Shown here in pieces: positions 11,275 through 24,589 of a stretch of DNA of 64,000 nt; position 1 is the first letter of the stretch, and the number at the start of each line of letters is the position of its first letter. The position numbers were made by a program, and so were the translations under genes. The stretch spans positions 26,216,213 to 26,280,212 of the forward strand of contig OZ234493.1 in NCBI GenBank assembly GCA_965153455.1. The letters run 5' to 3'. This stretch comes from Sphagnum compactum. Lineage: Eukaryota; Bryophyta; Sphagnopsida; Sphagnales. The notes under the pieces are model-generated. The model had not been told where the DNA came from. It saw nothing but the letters and a program-made list of their open reading frames with translations, and did not search any database.

Positions 11275-14200
11275 GTCGAAAACATTTTTTAACTAGTTGG
11301 TCAATTACTGAATATTCTCAACATCAACAATGTCTCTCCAAGTTGAACACTCAACTATGTTGATAAACAATGTGAAACATGTTTTCACAAAAGTGCCATT
11401 TTAAAAATATTTTTGGCATCTAAGGTTCTTTAATTGGCATATAGTCAAAACATTGATGAATGTTCAATTATTTTAATGACACCAACAACACACATATATG
11501 GATGATAAAATGTATTAAAGGACAAATCAAATGTAGTCTTGTTTGTAACTATTTATTTCAACTAGGTTAAACAATTAGTATGCAACTTTGATTTTAATAT
11601 TTATTTAAAATTATAATAACATTAACTTTCATGTAAATTTTATTTGTATAAATGAATGGTTTTTTTCTTGCATATAAATATTAAAATTTAATTTCAAAAT
11701 AAAGTTTTGGAAATTCTAAATATATGTTAGTAATAATGTTTATGTTCAATACACATGTAATTTATTATTTTTATGTACATCATTAAAACATATTAAGTAC
11801 TGACACATGACTAATAATATTGTGCAACTCTAATGTTTATTCATTTTTATATACATGATATCTTAATATTTGTTTAAAATTATGATAAAAACTCATTAAA
11901 CACTAATGTACCTTATGTCATTGGCCCAAGTTTGAATGCATTCAATTGAATTTTCCTTCGTAACCCCTTTTTGTAATTTGTTTGAATTTATAACAACAAT
12001 ACCCACTAATATTTCAATAATATAGTTCCCATTTTAGGTCTCAAAATTATGGAATCAACATTATTAAATCAAACTTGGTGAGGGCTTTCCAATAATAGCA
12101 AGAATGCCCCCATATTCCAACATAGTTTTCAATATTGGTTTTTTTAATAAATTCAATGAAAACATGCTTGAATAATCGATAAATTCTACACCATAACTCC
12201 AAACATTTTAAACCAAGTTGGTGCACCCCTACTCATTGAGAACTTTATGATGATATGTCCCATAGCATAACGTAAAATGCTATGGTTTGGGAGATTTCAT
12301 TGTGACAAAACAAAACAAACTACCTTCCTTCATGAACGAATAATGTAACATGTGTTGATGGCCCCAAGTGTGAACACACTCAAAGCATTTTCCATTCTAA
12401 ACCCATTTTTTAAAAAAATGGATTGAATTTTCAAAAACAAGATTCATTCAAAATTCAATATCTTCCGCACCTTAAATATGAAAATACTAAATAAACTTCA
12501 TTAAATTTGGCTCATCAATTATTTTCCAACGGCACCAAGTAAACCCTTAGATTCAAATACACTTTTTATGTATGATTTTATTAAGGTTTACCAAGAAAAT
12601 GATTCAATAATCAATAACCTTTGCATTGTAGCTCCAAAAATTCTCAAACCAAGTCAATGCACCCTACTCATTGTTAGGTTTTCAAATATATTAATAGCAT
12701 TGCATGAAGCAATTTAGTTCAAAAAATCTAAACATAATAAAACAAAACAAAACAAATTATCTACCTTCGTAAATAGATTAAATTACATGTAAGTTTTTTT
12801 TGTATCAAATGAATGGTTATGTATGATGCAAATAATTTTGTGCATATAAATATGTAATTTCAAAATAAAATTTAAAGAATTTATGAAATATGAGTTTGTA
12901 ATAATGAATGTTCAATATATGTAATTTATTATTTTTTTGTAATCAAGTTTTAATATACAAAAAATCAAGAAATGATACATAATTAATAATTTTGTGGAAC
13001 TGTAATGTTCATTCATTTTTATACATATGATGTCTTAATATATATTTAAAATAAAATGTAAATTCATTAATTATTAAGATCCATGTAAATGTTTTTTGTA
13101 TACATGAATGGTTCATTGGTTATGTAACAGGAAATTTTTTGTGCATATAAATATTACACTTTAATTTGAAAATAAAATATAAGCAATTTTGGAAATATAA
13201 GTCAATTTAATAATGTGTATGTTCAATACATGCATAATATATTATTTCAATGTAGATTCAATTTTAATTTACAACATCTCAAGTAATGAGGCTTAATTAA
13301 TATTTTTTGGGAATATGTTCAATACATTTGTAATTTATTATTTCCATGTAGATCAATTTTAGTTTACAACATATCATGTAATGATACATTATTAATATTT
13401 TTTATAAATTCAATATTTTTTCTAGTGTTGGTTATTAGTTCCAATAAAATTTTCATGTTTTCATTTTATTACCAATTATTTTATTATTTATTTATGATTA
13501 AATTATAAAAATTATTGAAATAATTAGAAATATATATTTGATAAATTATTATATAATTGAAGAGATTATTTTCATTTAACATTACTATGTTTTAAGATCT
13601 ATTTTTGTTATATTTTTCTTACTTAACCTCTATTATATTAATTCATCATAGTTCCAATAAGGTAGAGAAATATATGAATAATAGTTAAATAATTAACTAG
13701 CCTAGCCTAACTATTAGCTACAATAGTATTATTAATGTTTTTTTGGTTATTATAGCCAATTAGTATTTATCATTATATTTTAATAATCAATTTAATTAAA
13801 ATTTCATTTAAAATATATTATTGAATATTTATATTTGAGTTAATTCCTTGTTTTATGAAATATTGAAAACCCTATGGATTTGGAATTTTAAAAATATTCA
13901 ATAATAGTAATACTTATTTTTTAAAGACAATTACATTTAATTGCTGATTTTTTTTTAAACTAACTAATCACCATATTATTTAATATGATGGAAATATGTA
14001 TAATTGTTTACTTATACAACTATACAATTAAAAATAATTGATAAATAATTACTACAAGTAATTAGAGTAACTAACTAAACTTAGGCTAGGTAGATTATTA
14101 CTTTAAACTAGGCCTAATTAAGCTTAAACTAACTTATATAACTAGATTACAACTATTTGAGTTGCAATTAGGTTGTAACTGGATTACAATTAGGTTATAA

Positions 14201-14950
14201 CTAAATTTTTTATCCCAATTATTTGGCTTCCATTCCATGAATCCAAACTATTTAAAGGAGTGCATTAAGATTGTTGGAAAACATGATAAATATGAAAATG
14301 TAATAGTCATTTGGGATGATCCAATTAAAAAGGTTCAACCCTAAAGGTTCAACCAAATGAAATATAATTTCATTTATAATTACCACATGGCCTAAGTCTA
14401 GGTCTAGCATAGGTGTCTAGGTCCAACCCTAATTTAATCCTAAGTTGAACGGCCTATGTATAGGTTTAGCCTAGAGACATAGGTTTAAACCTAACCTATG
14501 ATTAAGCACCATGCGGCTTAACCTATTGATGTGGATGTGCCAAGTGTCATTTAACTATTTGTTGACCTTAACATTGTGACTATACCAAACAACTAGCCAA
14601 GTGTTCAGTTTACATAGTTGCAACATAGTTAAAATTGTAATTTTATTTTTGGGTGACGTCACGCCCAGTTAGCAGATGAAGTTCATTCAATAGTCGAATC
14701 TAGTTGAATCATCCCTCAACTAAATTGGTACAACAACTTTCAACTAAATTGGCAAACAATGGCATGTAGTAGCTATTGTTATGGTGTTGACACGTGGCAT
14801 ACACTTTTGACTAAATTTCATTCTCGACTTGTACTTGTTGACATTATTGGTTACCGATTGCAAAAAACAAGTTACAATTATATGTGTAGTTTTCGACTTG
14901 GTTTGTAATTGAATGCTAGTTGAAAACATAGTTACAAAATGGGGGAGTTT
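11275..14950. repeat. Inter-HNL spacer built from diverged repeats
   Basis: No gene is seen. Two diverged copies of a block of about 420 bp lie at about 11920-12345 and 12355-12785; shared phrases include 'ggcccaag...gaa', 'ccaagt...gcaccc-tactcattg' and 'aaaacaaaacaaa-cta'. A second family of about 290 bp occurs at about 11620-11910, 12785-13075 and 13078-13420, marked by 'catgtaa', 'gaatggtt', 'gcatataaatat' and 'gttcaata...gtaatttattatt'. The part from 13420 to 14640 is very A/T rich with CCTA/TAGG clusters. At 14653-14662 there is a perfect GTGACGTCAC palindrome (bZIP-type core) with no gene assignable to it. Confidence 0.6.
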
Positions 14951-14956
14951 TTATTA

Positions 14957-15298
14957 GTGAACTACCTTCATCTACTGGCCAATTGAATGCACTCTAGATC
15001 TTTACTTATAAGACTTCTCCAACTCGAGAGCGTCGTGAGAGAAATATTCATCTATTGGCAAATTGAATGCACTCAAAGTCCTTCATTTGTCAAGGTGTCC
15101 AATTTGAAATAACTATTTCAACTATTGGCCAATTGAGTACATTCCAAAAGCTTCATTTGTTAAGGTGTTCCAGTTTCAAAACATTATTTTCATCTATTGG
15201 TCATTGAATGCACTTAAAAATCTTGATTTGTGTGAATGTTTCAACTTGCAAGAATTACTTGCATGTACATTGGCAAATTAAATGCACTCCAAAAGTTT
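14957..15298 (+). pseudogene. LRR relic of a third HNL-type gene
   Basis: About five badly decayed 72-bp LRR units. Phrases such as 'actaccttcatctactggccaattgaatgcactc' near 14961 and 'cattccaaaagcttcatttg' near 15150 match the HNL repeat consensus. Substitutions and indels break the frame repeatedly. It ends exactly where the homology of duplication unit B begins (about 15299). It is therefore the residue of an older neighbouring gene copy, or of the end of one, not part of copy B. Confidence 0.85.
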
Positions 15299-15960
15299 TA
15301 ATTGTTTTAAACAGTAGGAAATAGAGTCATCATTAGGCCAGCGACTCACTTGCTATAACAAGTAGAATCGGTGAAAGGGAAATTCGTCAATTGGCATTGA
15401 CTAAGAATATATTGAACTTGTAAGGATTGGAACCTTCATTATAGATTATGAGTTAAGTTCAATGTGTAATCTTAATCCAACAACCAAAGGCAAATTATTA
15501 AACTCCTCTTGGACATTCTTATTAGGTTTGTGTCCCAATTCCTTAGGGGTCGGAGGCCTTAGTGGCCGAAATGTCGGGGAAAATGTCATGAAATACAAAT
15601 GAACCAAACTAGATGGCTTAGTTAATCGACCCAAACTTGAAAGAATCCAATTCTGAGAATTAACCTTTATTGATGGACATATGTTCGACCTACTATGTAA
15701 CAGTATTTACTTAATTGAACTATGTTTTGAAACTTTGACGCATGTGAATGATCTTCATTTGTTAGTCATGCAAGATACATTTGGCATTCTCCAATTCATC
15801 TATTATTGTCTTCTTGTTAGACTTAACATTTTCAATTAATTATTTCTTTTATCTAACTACTATAATTTGTATATTGCATGTCTCCAATTTATTGTATAGT
15901 CAAATAATTTTCAAAAGATGTTTGAACAATTGTGTTGACTCTTTTTCATTTTCTTTGCAG

Positions 15961-18900
15961 AAATATGTAGTGCATGATTTAAATCCCACTTGTAATACCA
16001 ATAATCCAAACTTGACCATCGTTTTTTTTCATGGGATTGCTTTTGGCACAAATGATGAATGGAAGGAAACATGGACAACATGCCCCACCAACAATAGAGA
16101 AGAGTGCATATGTTGGCCAGAAAAGTGGCTACCCGAAGACTTGAACAACAATGTTCGAATTTTATCATTGTCTTATGATTCTAAAATTGTGACAAGTGTT
16201 CACAATGATGTGATTGAAATTGGCAAAAACCTCATTCAAAGTTTGGTTACAAATTCAAGGTGTGACAATCTCTTCTATTTAAGGACACATTAATTACTTC
16301 TCCTTATGTATATTAAAGAAAATTGTTTAGATCTTTAGAATTTCTTAAATGTTGTGCAGGAGTTAATTGTTCATGTGTACTAGTATTGTGATACACACCA
16401 ACAAGATTCAATTTATTTGAATTGTTAAATTCATGTAGGAGAACATAAAATGGGGCTTATGTGCAAATGTTCTTGTTTGAAGATAATAACAAAGTCTATG
16501 TTCATATTATAAGTTCATGGTACAACTAGTTTGGTTTTGATGGCAAGTTTTAGGTCGAGCTTTTTGGAGTTTTATCTTTGGTAATGGAATTCAATTAAAT
16601 TAAATTCTATTAATACTTGTGTAGAAAATTTGCATCCATTTCATTGCAAAAAAAATTTTCAAAAAGAATGTATCTTTTTTTTTTTTTTAAATTTCTTTTT
16701 GTTTCAACAATATTTCCAAGGTAACACAGAAGATGAATCGTGCATTAACACAAGAATGTAAACGCCTACATACTTGTACATTATAATTGTTTTACCAAAA
16801 CATGGTTGTCACATTTTTTAGGTAAATTAATGGAATTAATAAATGACAAATGACAAGCAAATCAATTACGAACTTATGGTTTAGGTCATGTGTGAATTGG
16901 AAAATTGTCCCCAAGTATAATAGGACAAATTTGTACATGTTAATACAATGTAGATAATGGAATTTTATGCATTGTTGAATATTTTGTAGTTATCAATCGC
17001 TTTGGGATGGACCGGTGGCATTAATTGCTTATAGTTTTGGAGGTCTTATACTCAAAAGCTTGGTGGTTGAAGCTCACAAACATGTACATCAAAGGTCAAA
17101 ATATAGTTTGGATGATGAAGTCCACAAATGTTGTAAGACATTTTTGAACAATGTTAAAGGTGTAATATTTTACGGTGTACCACATGTTGGCGATACCCAA
17201 TATTTATCAAATTATTTCATTTGGCAACATCAACAAATCAACACATTGAACAAGTGTGCAACCCAATCTGGTTTTTTAAAAAGCTTAAAATCTTTCAACC
17301 GACAAATGGAACACCTTTCAACAGATTTTAAAAATGTTATTCCTGAAGATGTCAACATTTATGCATTTGGTGAAGGATTACCACTCGACGAGAATTGGGT
17401 AAGATTTTCATTTCACCACATCGAAAGTTATCCAACTAAGTTCATTAATTGAACATTTTTTGTATCGTCAAAATTTGTGTGGGATCATGTACTCCATACT
17501 TCTTAATACAATAATGTGGTGAATGGGTCATGTGTTTTATGAACTTTGTTTCATGAAATATTATTGATGGAAAGAAAATTTGATTGACTTCAAACATCAT
17601 GAAATAGGTTTTAAATTTTCCCTTCATCAAATCAATTCCATACAAATATTTGTCGTGAAAATCATATCATGATTAAAACATGTAAGATTAATGAAATTAA
17701 AAGCCAATAACCTTGTGATTTGCTTGCCAAAGGGTTGAAGGAAATTACTTTCACACCAAATATTTCATTGTTATTCAAACATCAATAGTTATTAAGCTAT
17801 AGTTTCCACCACCATTTGGATTTACTGTGTTATTTATAAGTTCAAGCATAGTTGAACAAACAAGTCAATGAGTTCCATTAACTTAATCTTTTGCTCATGC
17901 AGGGAATTTTAGTGCCATATGCCTCAGCTATTCAATTGTCAAACAACAACCATTATAGAATCGAAGATGCTAATCACTTGACAATTTGCAAGCCACCAAA
18001 CAAAAATCATCCAAGCTATTATTTATTGTTACAATGTTTGAGAATATGTATGGAGGTAAAAAAATCAAATCTAAGTCTTTTGACTTCATATATGTTCATG
18101 TTATTTTATACATTTTAGGTCATAGCACACTTGATGTGTATCGCATATGTAATGTCATATATATTGGTTATCAAATAAAAAAGATAACATATAAATGACC
18201 TTTGTTTTGTGAAATTTGACAGAAAAATATATTACTTCCACCTTTGCCATGTCATGAGGTGGCGTTGATTGACAAAGCAAAAGATATAAACATCTTGTTA
18301 CAAAAGGAATCTATTGTTGGTTTGGTTGGAATGGGGGGAATTGGGAAAACCACTTTGAGCAAAAAATTCTATCATTTGTTCCACAACCAATATGACAAAT
18401 CTAGTTTTTTGGAGGATGTGAATTCAAAGGACAATATCAATGATGTCATAAAACAACTCCTACATGATTTGTGTGACAAAAAAATATCCAAGGATGAAAA
18501 TGTGAACAAAGAAGACTTTGACAAAATTAGGCAATGTATGATATCAAAGAAAGTGTTAGTGGTGGTGGATGATGTTGGTAAAGTGGAAAACCTTACGTCC
18601 TTGCCAATTTTCATTGATAAGGCTGCTAGGAATGCAGCTTCTAAAAGTAGAATACTTGTGAATTGTCGAAATTGGCAAAATCTAAAATCTCACGTAAGTG
18701 AAGATGGAAAATGATCATGAATTTTTTGGAGGAAGAGCAAGCAATGGAACTTTTTATGTTCCATGCATTCGGTAATGCAAATCATGTTCCAACAAAATAT
18801 TTCAAAGATATATGTAAGGAGATTATAAAAGCTTGTGGAGGGCTCCCTTTAAGTATTAAAGTATTGGGTTCTTTTTTGTGCGATACTAAAGAATTGGATA

Positions 18901-21900
18901 TCTGGGAAGGCGCATTGAACAAATTGAAAAGTGGGCAAAGTTTCACCGGGGGCAATGATAATGAAAAACTTTGGAGTAAATTGAAGATTTCTTATGAGTA
19001 TTTGGATAAGGAACATCAAAGCATGTTTTTGGATATTGCTTGTTTCTTTGGTGGTTTGAAAATAAGGACAATTTGTCGAGCGTGGAATGGAGATCATTTA
19101 CACCCAAAATTTGCATTGCAAAATTTACAACATAGATCTTTAATCCAAGGCAGAGAAGGTGGAATCTTGTACATACATGAACAATTACGAGACATGGGTC
19201 AAAATATTGCAATGGAACTTCCAATTATGAATCGATTTATATGGAAAGCAAATGAATCAAATTTCGTTTTACCAAACAATGAGGTTGTCACCATATTATT
19301 TCAATCTTATAATTTTATTTCGATTTCCTATGAATTTTTTTAATGTCCAAAAACAAATGTTTTAACTTTGAATCTTGATTTTATGAATAACGTTTTTCTA
19401 ATAAGAATTAATAATAAGATGAAATGTTTTTTTTATATTGATAATCCTTTTGTTTTCATTTCATGTGATAGGTGGTGGAAATTTTAAAAGGCATCTCATT
19501 GAAAAAATGTGTCAATTTGGCTACATTGTCCCAAATCGGCTCCAAGGGATTTCGCAACCTTAGGTTGGTTGACTTAACAGAAGCTTCACCAACTAATGTG
19601 GAAAATTGCATTCAAGGGCGAAATTTGAATAATGTTAAGTGGATGTGCCTCAAAAATTGCATGATTCGAAATTTGCCAAGTAATTTGTTTGATTGTTTAC
19701 AATTACAAGTATTTGATTTGTCAGGGTGTTCCACCTTGAAAAAATTACCTTCATCTATTGGCCGATTGAATGCACTGCAAGAGCTTGATTTGTCAAGGTG
19801 TTCTAATTTGAAGGAACTACCTTCATCTATTGGCCAATTGAATGCACTCCAAGAGCTTCATTTGTCAGGGTGGTCTAAGTTGAAAAAACTACCTTCATCT
19901 ATTGGCTAATTGAATGCACTCCAAGGGCTTTATTTGTGGGGGTGTTCCAATTTGAAAGAACTACCTTCATCTATTGGCCAATTGAATGCACTCGAAAAGC
20001 TTGATTTAGGAAGGTGTTCCAACTTGAAAGAACTACCTTCATCTATTGGCCAATTGAATGCACTCCAAAAGCTTTATTTGACAGGGTGTTCGAACTTGAA
20101 AGAACTACCTTCATCTATTGGCCAATTGAATGCACTCCAAGAGCTTTATTTAGAAGGGTGTTCCAACTTGAAAGAACTACCTTCATCTATTGGCCAATTG
20201 AATGCACTCCAAGAGCTGGATTTGTGGGGGTGTTCCAACGTGAAAGAACTACCTTCATCTATTGGCCAATTGAATGCACTCCAATGGCTTAATTTGGGCG
20301 GGTGTTCCAACTTGAAAGAACTACCTTCATCTATTGGCCAATTGAATGCACTCCAAGGGCTTTATTTGTGGGGGTGTTCCAATTTGAAAGAACTACCTTC
20401 ATCTATTGGCCAATTGAATGCACTCGAAAAGCTTGATTTGGGAAGGTGTTCCAACTTGAAAGATCTACCTTCATCTATTGGCCAATTGAATGCACTCGAA
20501 ATGTTTGATTTAAAAGGGTGTTCGAACTTGAGAGAACTACCTTCATCCATTGGCCAATTGAATGCACTCCAAAAGCTTTATTTGTGGGGGTGTTCAAATT
20601 TGAAAGAACTACCCTCATCTATGGGCCAATTGAATGCACTCCAAAAGCTTTATTTGATAGGGTGTTTGAATTTGAAAGAACTACCCTCATCTATTAGCCA
20701 ATTGAATGCACTGCAAGAGCTTCATTTAAAAGAGTGTTGCAACTTGAAAGAACTACCTTCATCTATTGGCCAATTGAATGCACTCGAAATGTTTGATTTA
20801 GAAGGGTGTTCCAACTTGAAAGAACTACCTTCATCTATTGGCCAATTGAATGCACTCCAAGAGCTTAATTTGTGCGGGTGTTCCAATTTGAAAGACCTAC
20901 CTTCATCTATTGGCCAATTGAATGCACTCGAAATGTTTGATTTAAAAGGGTGTTCCAACTTGAAAGAACTACCTTCATCTATTGGCCAATTGAATGCACT
21001 CGAAAAGCTTGATTTAGAAAGGTGTTTCAACTTGAAAGAACTACCTTCATCTATTGGCCAATTGAATGCACTCCAACAGCTTGATCTGTCGGGGTGTTGC
21101 AACTTGAAAGAACTACTTTCATCTATCGGCCAATTGAATGCACTTGAAAAGCTTGATTTAGGAAGGTGTTCCAACTTGAAAGAACTACCTTCATCTATTG
21201 GCCAATTGAATGCACTCGAAAAGCTTGATTTAAAAGGGTGTTCCAACTTGAAAGAACTACCTTCATCTATTGGCCAATTGAATGCACTCCAACAGCTTGA
21301 TTTGTCGGGGTGTTGCAACTTGAAAGAACTACCTTCATCTATTGGCCAATTGAATGCACTCCAAGAACTTGATTTGTGGGGGTGTTCCAATTTGAAAGAA
21401 CTACCTTCATCTATTGGCCAATTGAATGCACTCGAAATGTTTGATGTAGAAGGGTGTTTCAACTTGAAAGAACTACCTTCATCTATTGGCCAATTGAATG
21501 CACTCCAAGAGCTTAATTTGTGCGGGTGTTCCAACTTGAAAAAACTACCTTCATCTATTGGCCAATTGAATGCACTCCAAGGGTTTTATTTGTGGGGGTG
21601 TTCCAATTTGAAAGAACTACCTTCATCTATTGGCTAATTGAATGCACTTCAAGAGCTTTATTTAAAAGGGTGTTAAAACTTGAAAGAACTACCTTCATCT
21701 ATTGGCCAATTGAATGCACTCGAAAAGCTTGATTTAGGAAGGTGTTCCAACTTGAAAGAACTACCTTTATCTATTGGCCAATTGAATGCACTCGAAGAGC
21801 TTGATTTAGAAGGGTGTTCGAACTTGAAAGAACTACCTTCATCTATTGGCCAATTGAATGCATTCCAAGAGCTTGATTTAAAAGGGTGTTCGAACTTGAA

Positions 21901-22140
21901 AGAACTACCTTCATCTATTGGCCAATTGAATGCACTCCAAGAGCTTTATTTAAAAGGGTGTTGCAACTTGAAAGAATTACCTTCATCTATTGCCAATTGA
22001 ATGCACTCCAAGAGCTTTATTTGTGAGAATGTTCCAACTTGAAAGAATTACCTTCATCTATTGGCCAATTGAATGCACTCCAAGAGCTTTATTTAGAAGG
22101 GTGTTCGAACTTGAAAGAATTACCTTCATCTATTGACAAT
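15961..22140 (+). pseudogene. HNL copy B: disrupted hydrolase-NB-ARC-LRR gene
   Basis: Exons corresponding to copy A are 15961-16259, 16990-17398, 17903-18055, 18223-19283 and 19472 to about 22140, with all splice sites conserved. The hydrolase exons are intact, with the same AYSFGG and DANH motifs. In the NB-ARC exon one A is lost from a short A run near 18708-18712, giving TGA at 18712 after the kinase-2 and RNBS-B region. The downstream frame (18711-19283) remains clean through GLPL and RNBS-D, so the break is young. In the LRR exon, CAA to TAA changes give stops at 19907 and 21635. A TAA near 21675 and a 1-bp loss near 21991 follow. The predicted product would be about 450 residues of hydrolase plus partial NB domain. 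An assembly error at the homopolymer could explain the first break but not the stops. Confidence 0.85.
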
Positions 22141-22170
22141 CAAATGCACTCCGAAAACTTTATTTATGAA
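19697..22170 (+). repeat. 72-bp LRR repeat array of HNL copy B (about 34 units)
   Basis: Same 24-residue/72-bp period as copy A but about 34 units. It has its own variant order: several units carry LEMFDL-type or LQQLDLSGC-type faces that are rare or absent in A. Units near its start (variants 'LSRC', 'LSGWSKL', 'LQGLYLWGC') match the start of A. A pair 'LEMFDVEGCF' followed by an 'LNL' unit matches the end of A. The array ends, like A's, were therefore fixed while the middle was remodelled. Confidence 0.95.
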
Positions 22171-22205
22171 AGTGTTCCAATTTACTATATTGGTATATAG
22201 TCGTT

Positions 22206-24589
22206 GTAGCCCTATGCATTTTTCCTTTCGTGGGTATCAAATCCAAATCATAATTACTAAACTTCTATGTTGTTCAACATGAGATAATTGTTGAAACTTC
22301 TAGGGTCATTTATTTTCACTACATTTGGAGTTGTATTTCCTAACAAACCTCCAAATAGGATCCTTGGTCCTAAATTGTGTTAAACACATTGCCTTCAATT
22401 TGTTGATCCATTCATACTTTTTAGCCCATGTTGTACACAATGAATTGGATGTGGTATACCCTTGATGTGGTATACCATTGTCACAAAGACTCATAGGAAA
22501 ATGGTCTATTCTTTGCTTTTCCAAAATTCGTATGTTAATATCAAATTGACTTTTCACAAAATATGTTTCTAATTCAAAATTTACAATCTAGAAAAGGAAA
22601 GCAAATAATTTCAAAAGTCAAAACATTCATTAAACAAAAGAAAATTTTGTTACACCTTTTTGTGCCATAAGAAGGTTCCAATCCTTTGTCTTTAATGAAC
22701 ACAATTAAGGATCATAAGTTTTTCCCACAAACATTTTGTAAGTATGTTGGAGGAGATCTAAGAACTCATATATAAAATTTTAGAAAAATTAGGTCACAAC
22801 ACTTTGAAATACTTAAAATGAGGATGATTATGGTCATAACCTTGCAAGTGTGGTTCACAAAATGGTAGATCATTGTTTTCATCACAAAAAACTGTTAAAA
22901 ACTACTTAATTGCAAAAATGTTTAAATTTTTTAACTCAATTGCATGTTCAAATCATGATTGCTTTGTGTTTATTTCTTTGTTGACTTTTTGGGATTCTTT
23001 TCACCTTTTTTTAGTAGGTTGAGGGTTCAAAATACAATTTGAAAGATGTAAACTAACTTTGATGTAAAATTCAGTTTTATTCAAAACACAAGTATGATAG
23101 GTCGAATGTGTACACTTGATACCTTGTGTTGGAAATTGAACCATGTTGAGATCTTGAAGGCTCCTAGTTTTAATGTTTCAAAATGTTTAATTTCAACACA
23201 CTTTCATATGTGTGCAGGCTTAGGATAATGAGTGAAGGGAAAAAACAAAATAAATGTGCATAGTTGGGTGTGCAAGCTTTGGTCGGTGGGCAAATGGAAA
23301 CCTCCATTGAAACTTTTTAAAATTAAGTCCCCAAAGGAGTATAAATATAGATAGGACCTTCATTATTTTTAATTTGTCAACAATAGTTTGAGGTATAATC
23401 TTGTCCCATAGCCTTGTTATGTTCCTTTTGTGTTTATGTTTTCATGTTTTATCACAATAAAGTTTTGTTTACACACTTCATGTTCTTAGTTTTAATTTTA
23501 AATATGATTTTAAAAAAAACATAATCTTTTGTGTTTAAATTTATACTTATGTTTGTCTTTTCATCACTCATAATTTTTGTGCATGTGCACAACAATTGCA
23601 TTTGATGCTTATGTTAACTCTATCTAGTAACCTTAATAATAAAGATCCATTATTTAAATAATATTTAATTCTTATTTGTATTACATTGAGGAGCTCCACT
23701 TTCAATGCAAAAAATTTGACTTTAGATGATCAAGATTTGCATCTTAATTTTAAAATAATTACAAATTATTTTTATCATGGGCATTTGATGTTAAGGACAT
23801 CTCCATGAATTGGGTTGGTATCAAATTTTATTACATCCACCATAGAGATATTAAATGTTGGTTAAATGTTCTCACACCCCACCCATAAACATGATTTTTA
23901 AACAATATTTTATTGAAACACCATTTAAATGTCAACACCTAAGCCAATCATTGTAATCGACCAATTACAGGTAATCATTTTGATGATACCACCCTAGATA
24001 AAAATATATTATCATGTGCAAAAATGTAATGCCATAGTCAATTTTCACATTATTGTATTGTTATTCCTCATCCATTTTAATGATACAATCCATCAATGAA
24101 GACATCTTAATAGAAAAAAATAGAAACTACACCATGAACTTGTGAAGATGATGTTAATGGAAAGACAAATGTACCTCCTTTTACTAATTGTTCCTAAAGC
24201 TCAATGGGGGAGGGGATGGGGGGTTGTTTTGTGCATAAAAGAATAAGTTGATTATCAAGCATGACACCTAATTTTCCACATGTAAAGCATCATCTTTTTT
24301 TTTCATTTGTATATTTTGATCCCTCACCAAATTGAAAAAATCATGTTTACTAATGTCGTAATGATGCTAAATAAATAATAATTTACACAATCTGAAAGGT
24401 ACTTTCTAGTTTGTCAAAATAATTTTTATCGAATGAAATTACCCACCAACTTGTCCTTTCTATGTCACATTGTCCTTTTGCAATGTCACTGTCATGATGA
24501 TGCTTTATATAGGAGACTAGTGGGTACCCGTGACCTTGGGGCACTGCGAAGTCCCTCAGTTTTTTTAAACTTGGTTCATGTTTTAGTTT
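22206..24589. other. No gene seen; possible solo LTR signals
   Basis: AT-rich intergenic DNA without recognisable coding sequence. A TATAAATATAG string at about 23341 followed by AATAAA at about 23457 would fit the promoter and polyadenylation signals of a solo LTR or an unannotated transcript. No LTR ends with a target duplication could be fixed by eye. Confidence 0.35.

Larger units (their letters stand above)
15299..22205 (+). repeat. Tandem segmental duplication, unit B
   Basis: The counterpart of 4944-11274, offset by 10343 to 10347 bp over the 5' half. Relative to unit A, the upstream part lacks 15 bp ('cattatagcctcttacattagg' in A against 'cattagg' in B), a deletion between short direct repeats. 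The LRR array is longer than in A, which accounts for most of the length difference. Confidence 0.9.

Noticed and set aside
20722-21534. 270-codon minus-strand open frame with repeated 'SAFNWPIDEGSSFKLEHP'-like units
   Set aside because: It is the antisense of the 72-bp LRR array. A period divisible by three with no stop in the unit makes several frames open. The plus-strand alternatives at 9738-11024 and 20014-20292 are the same artefact.
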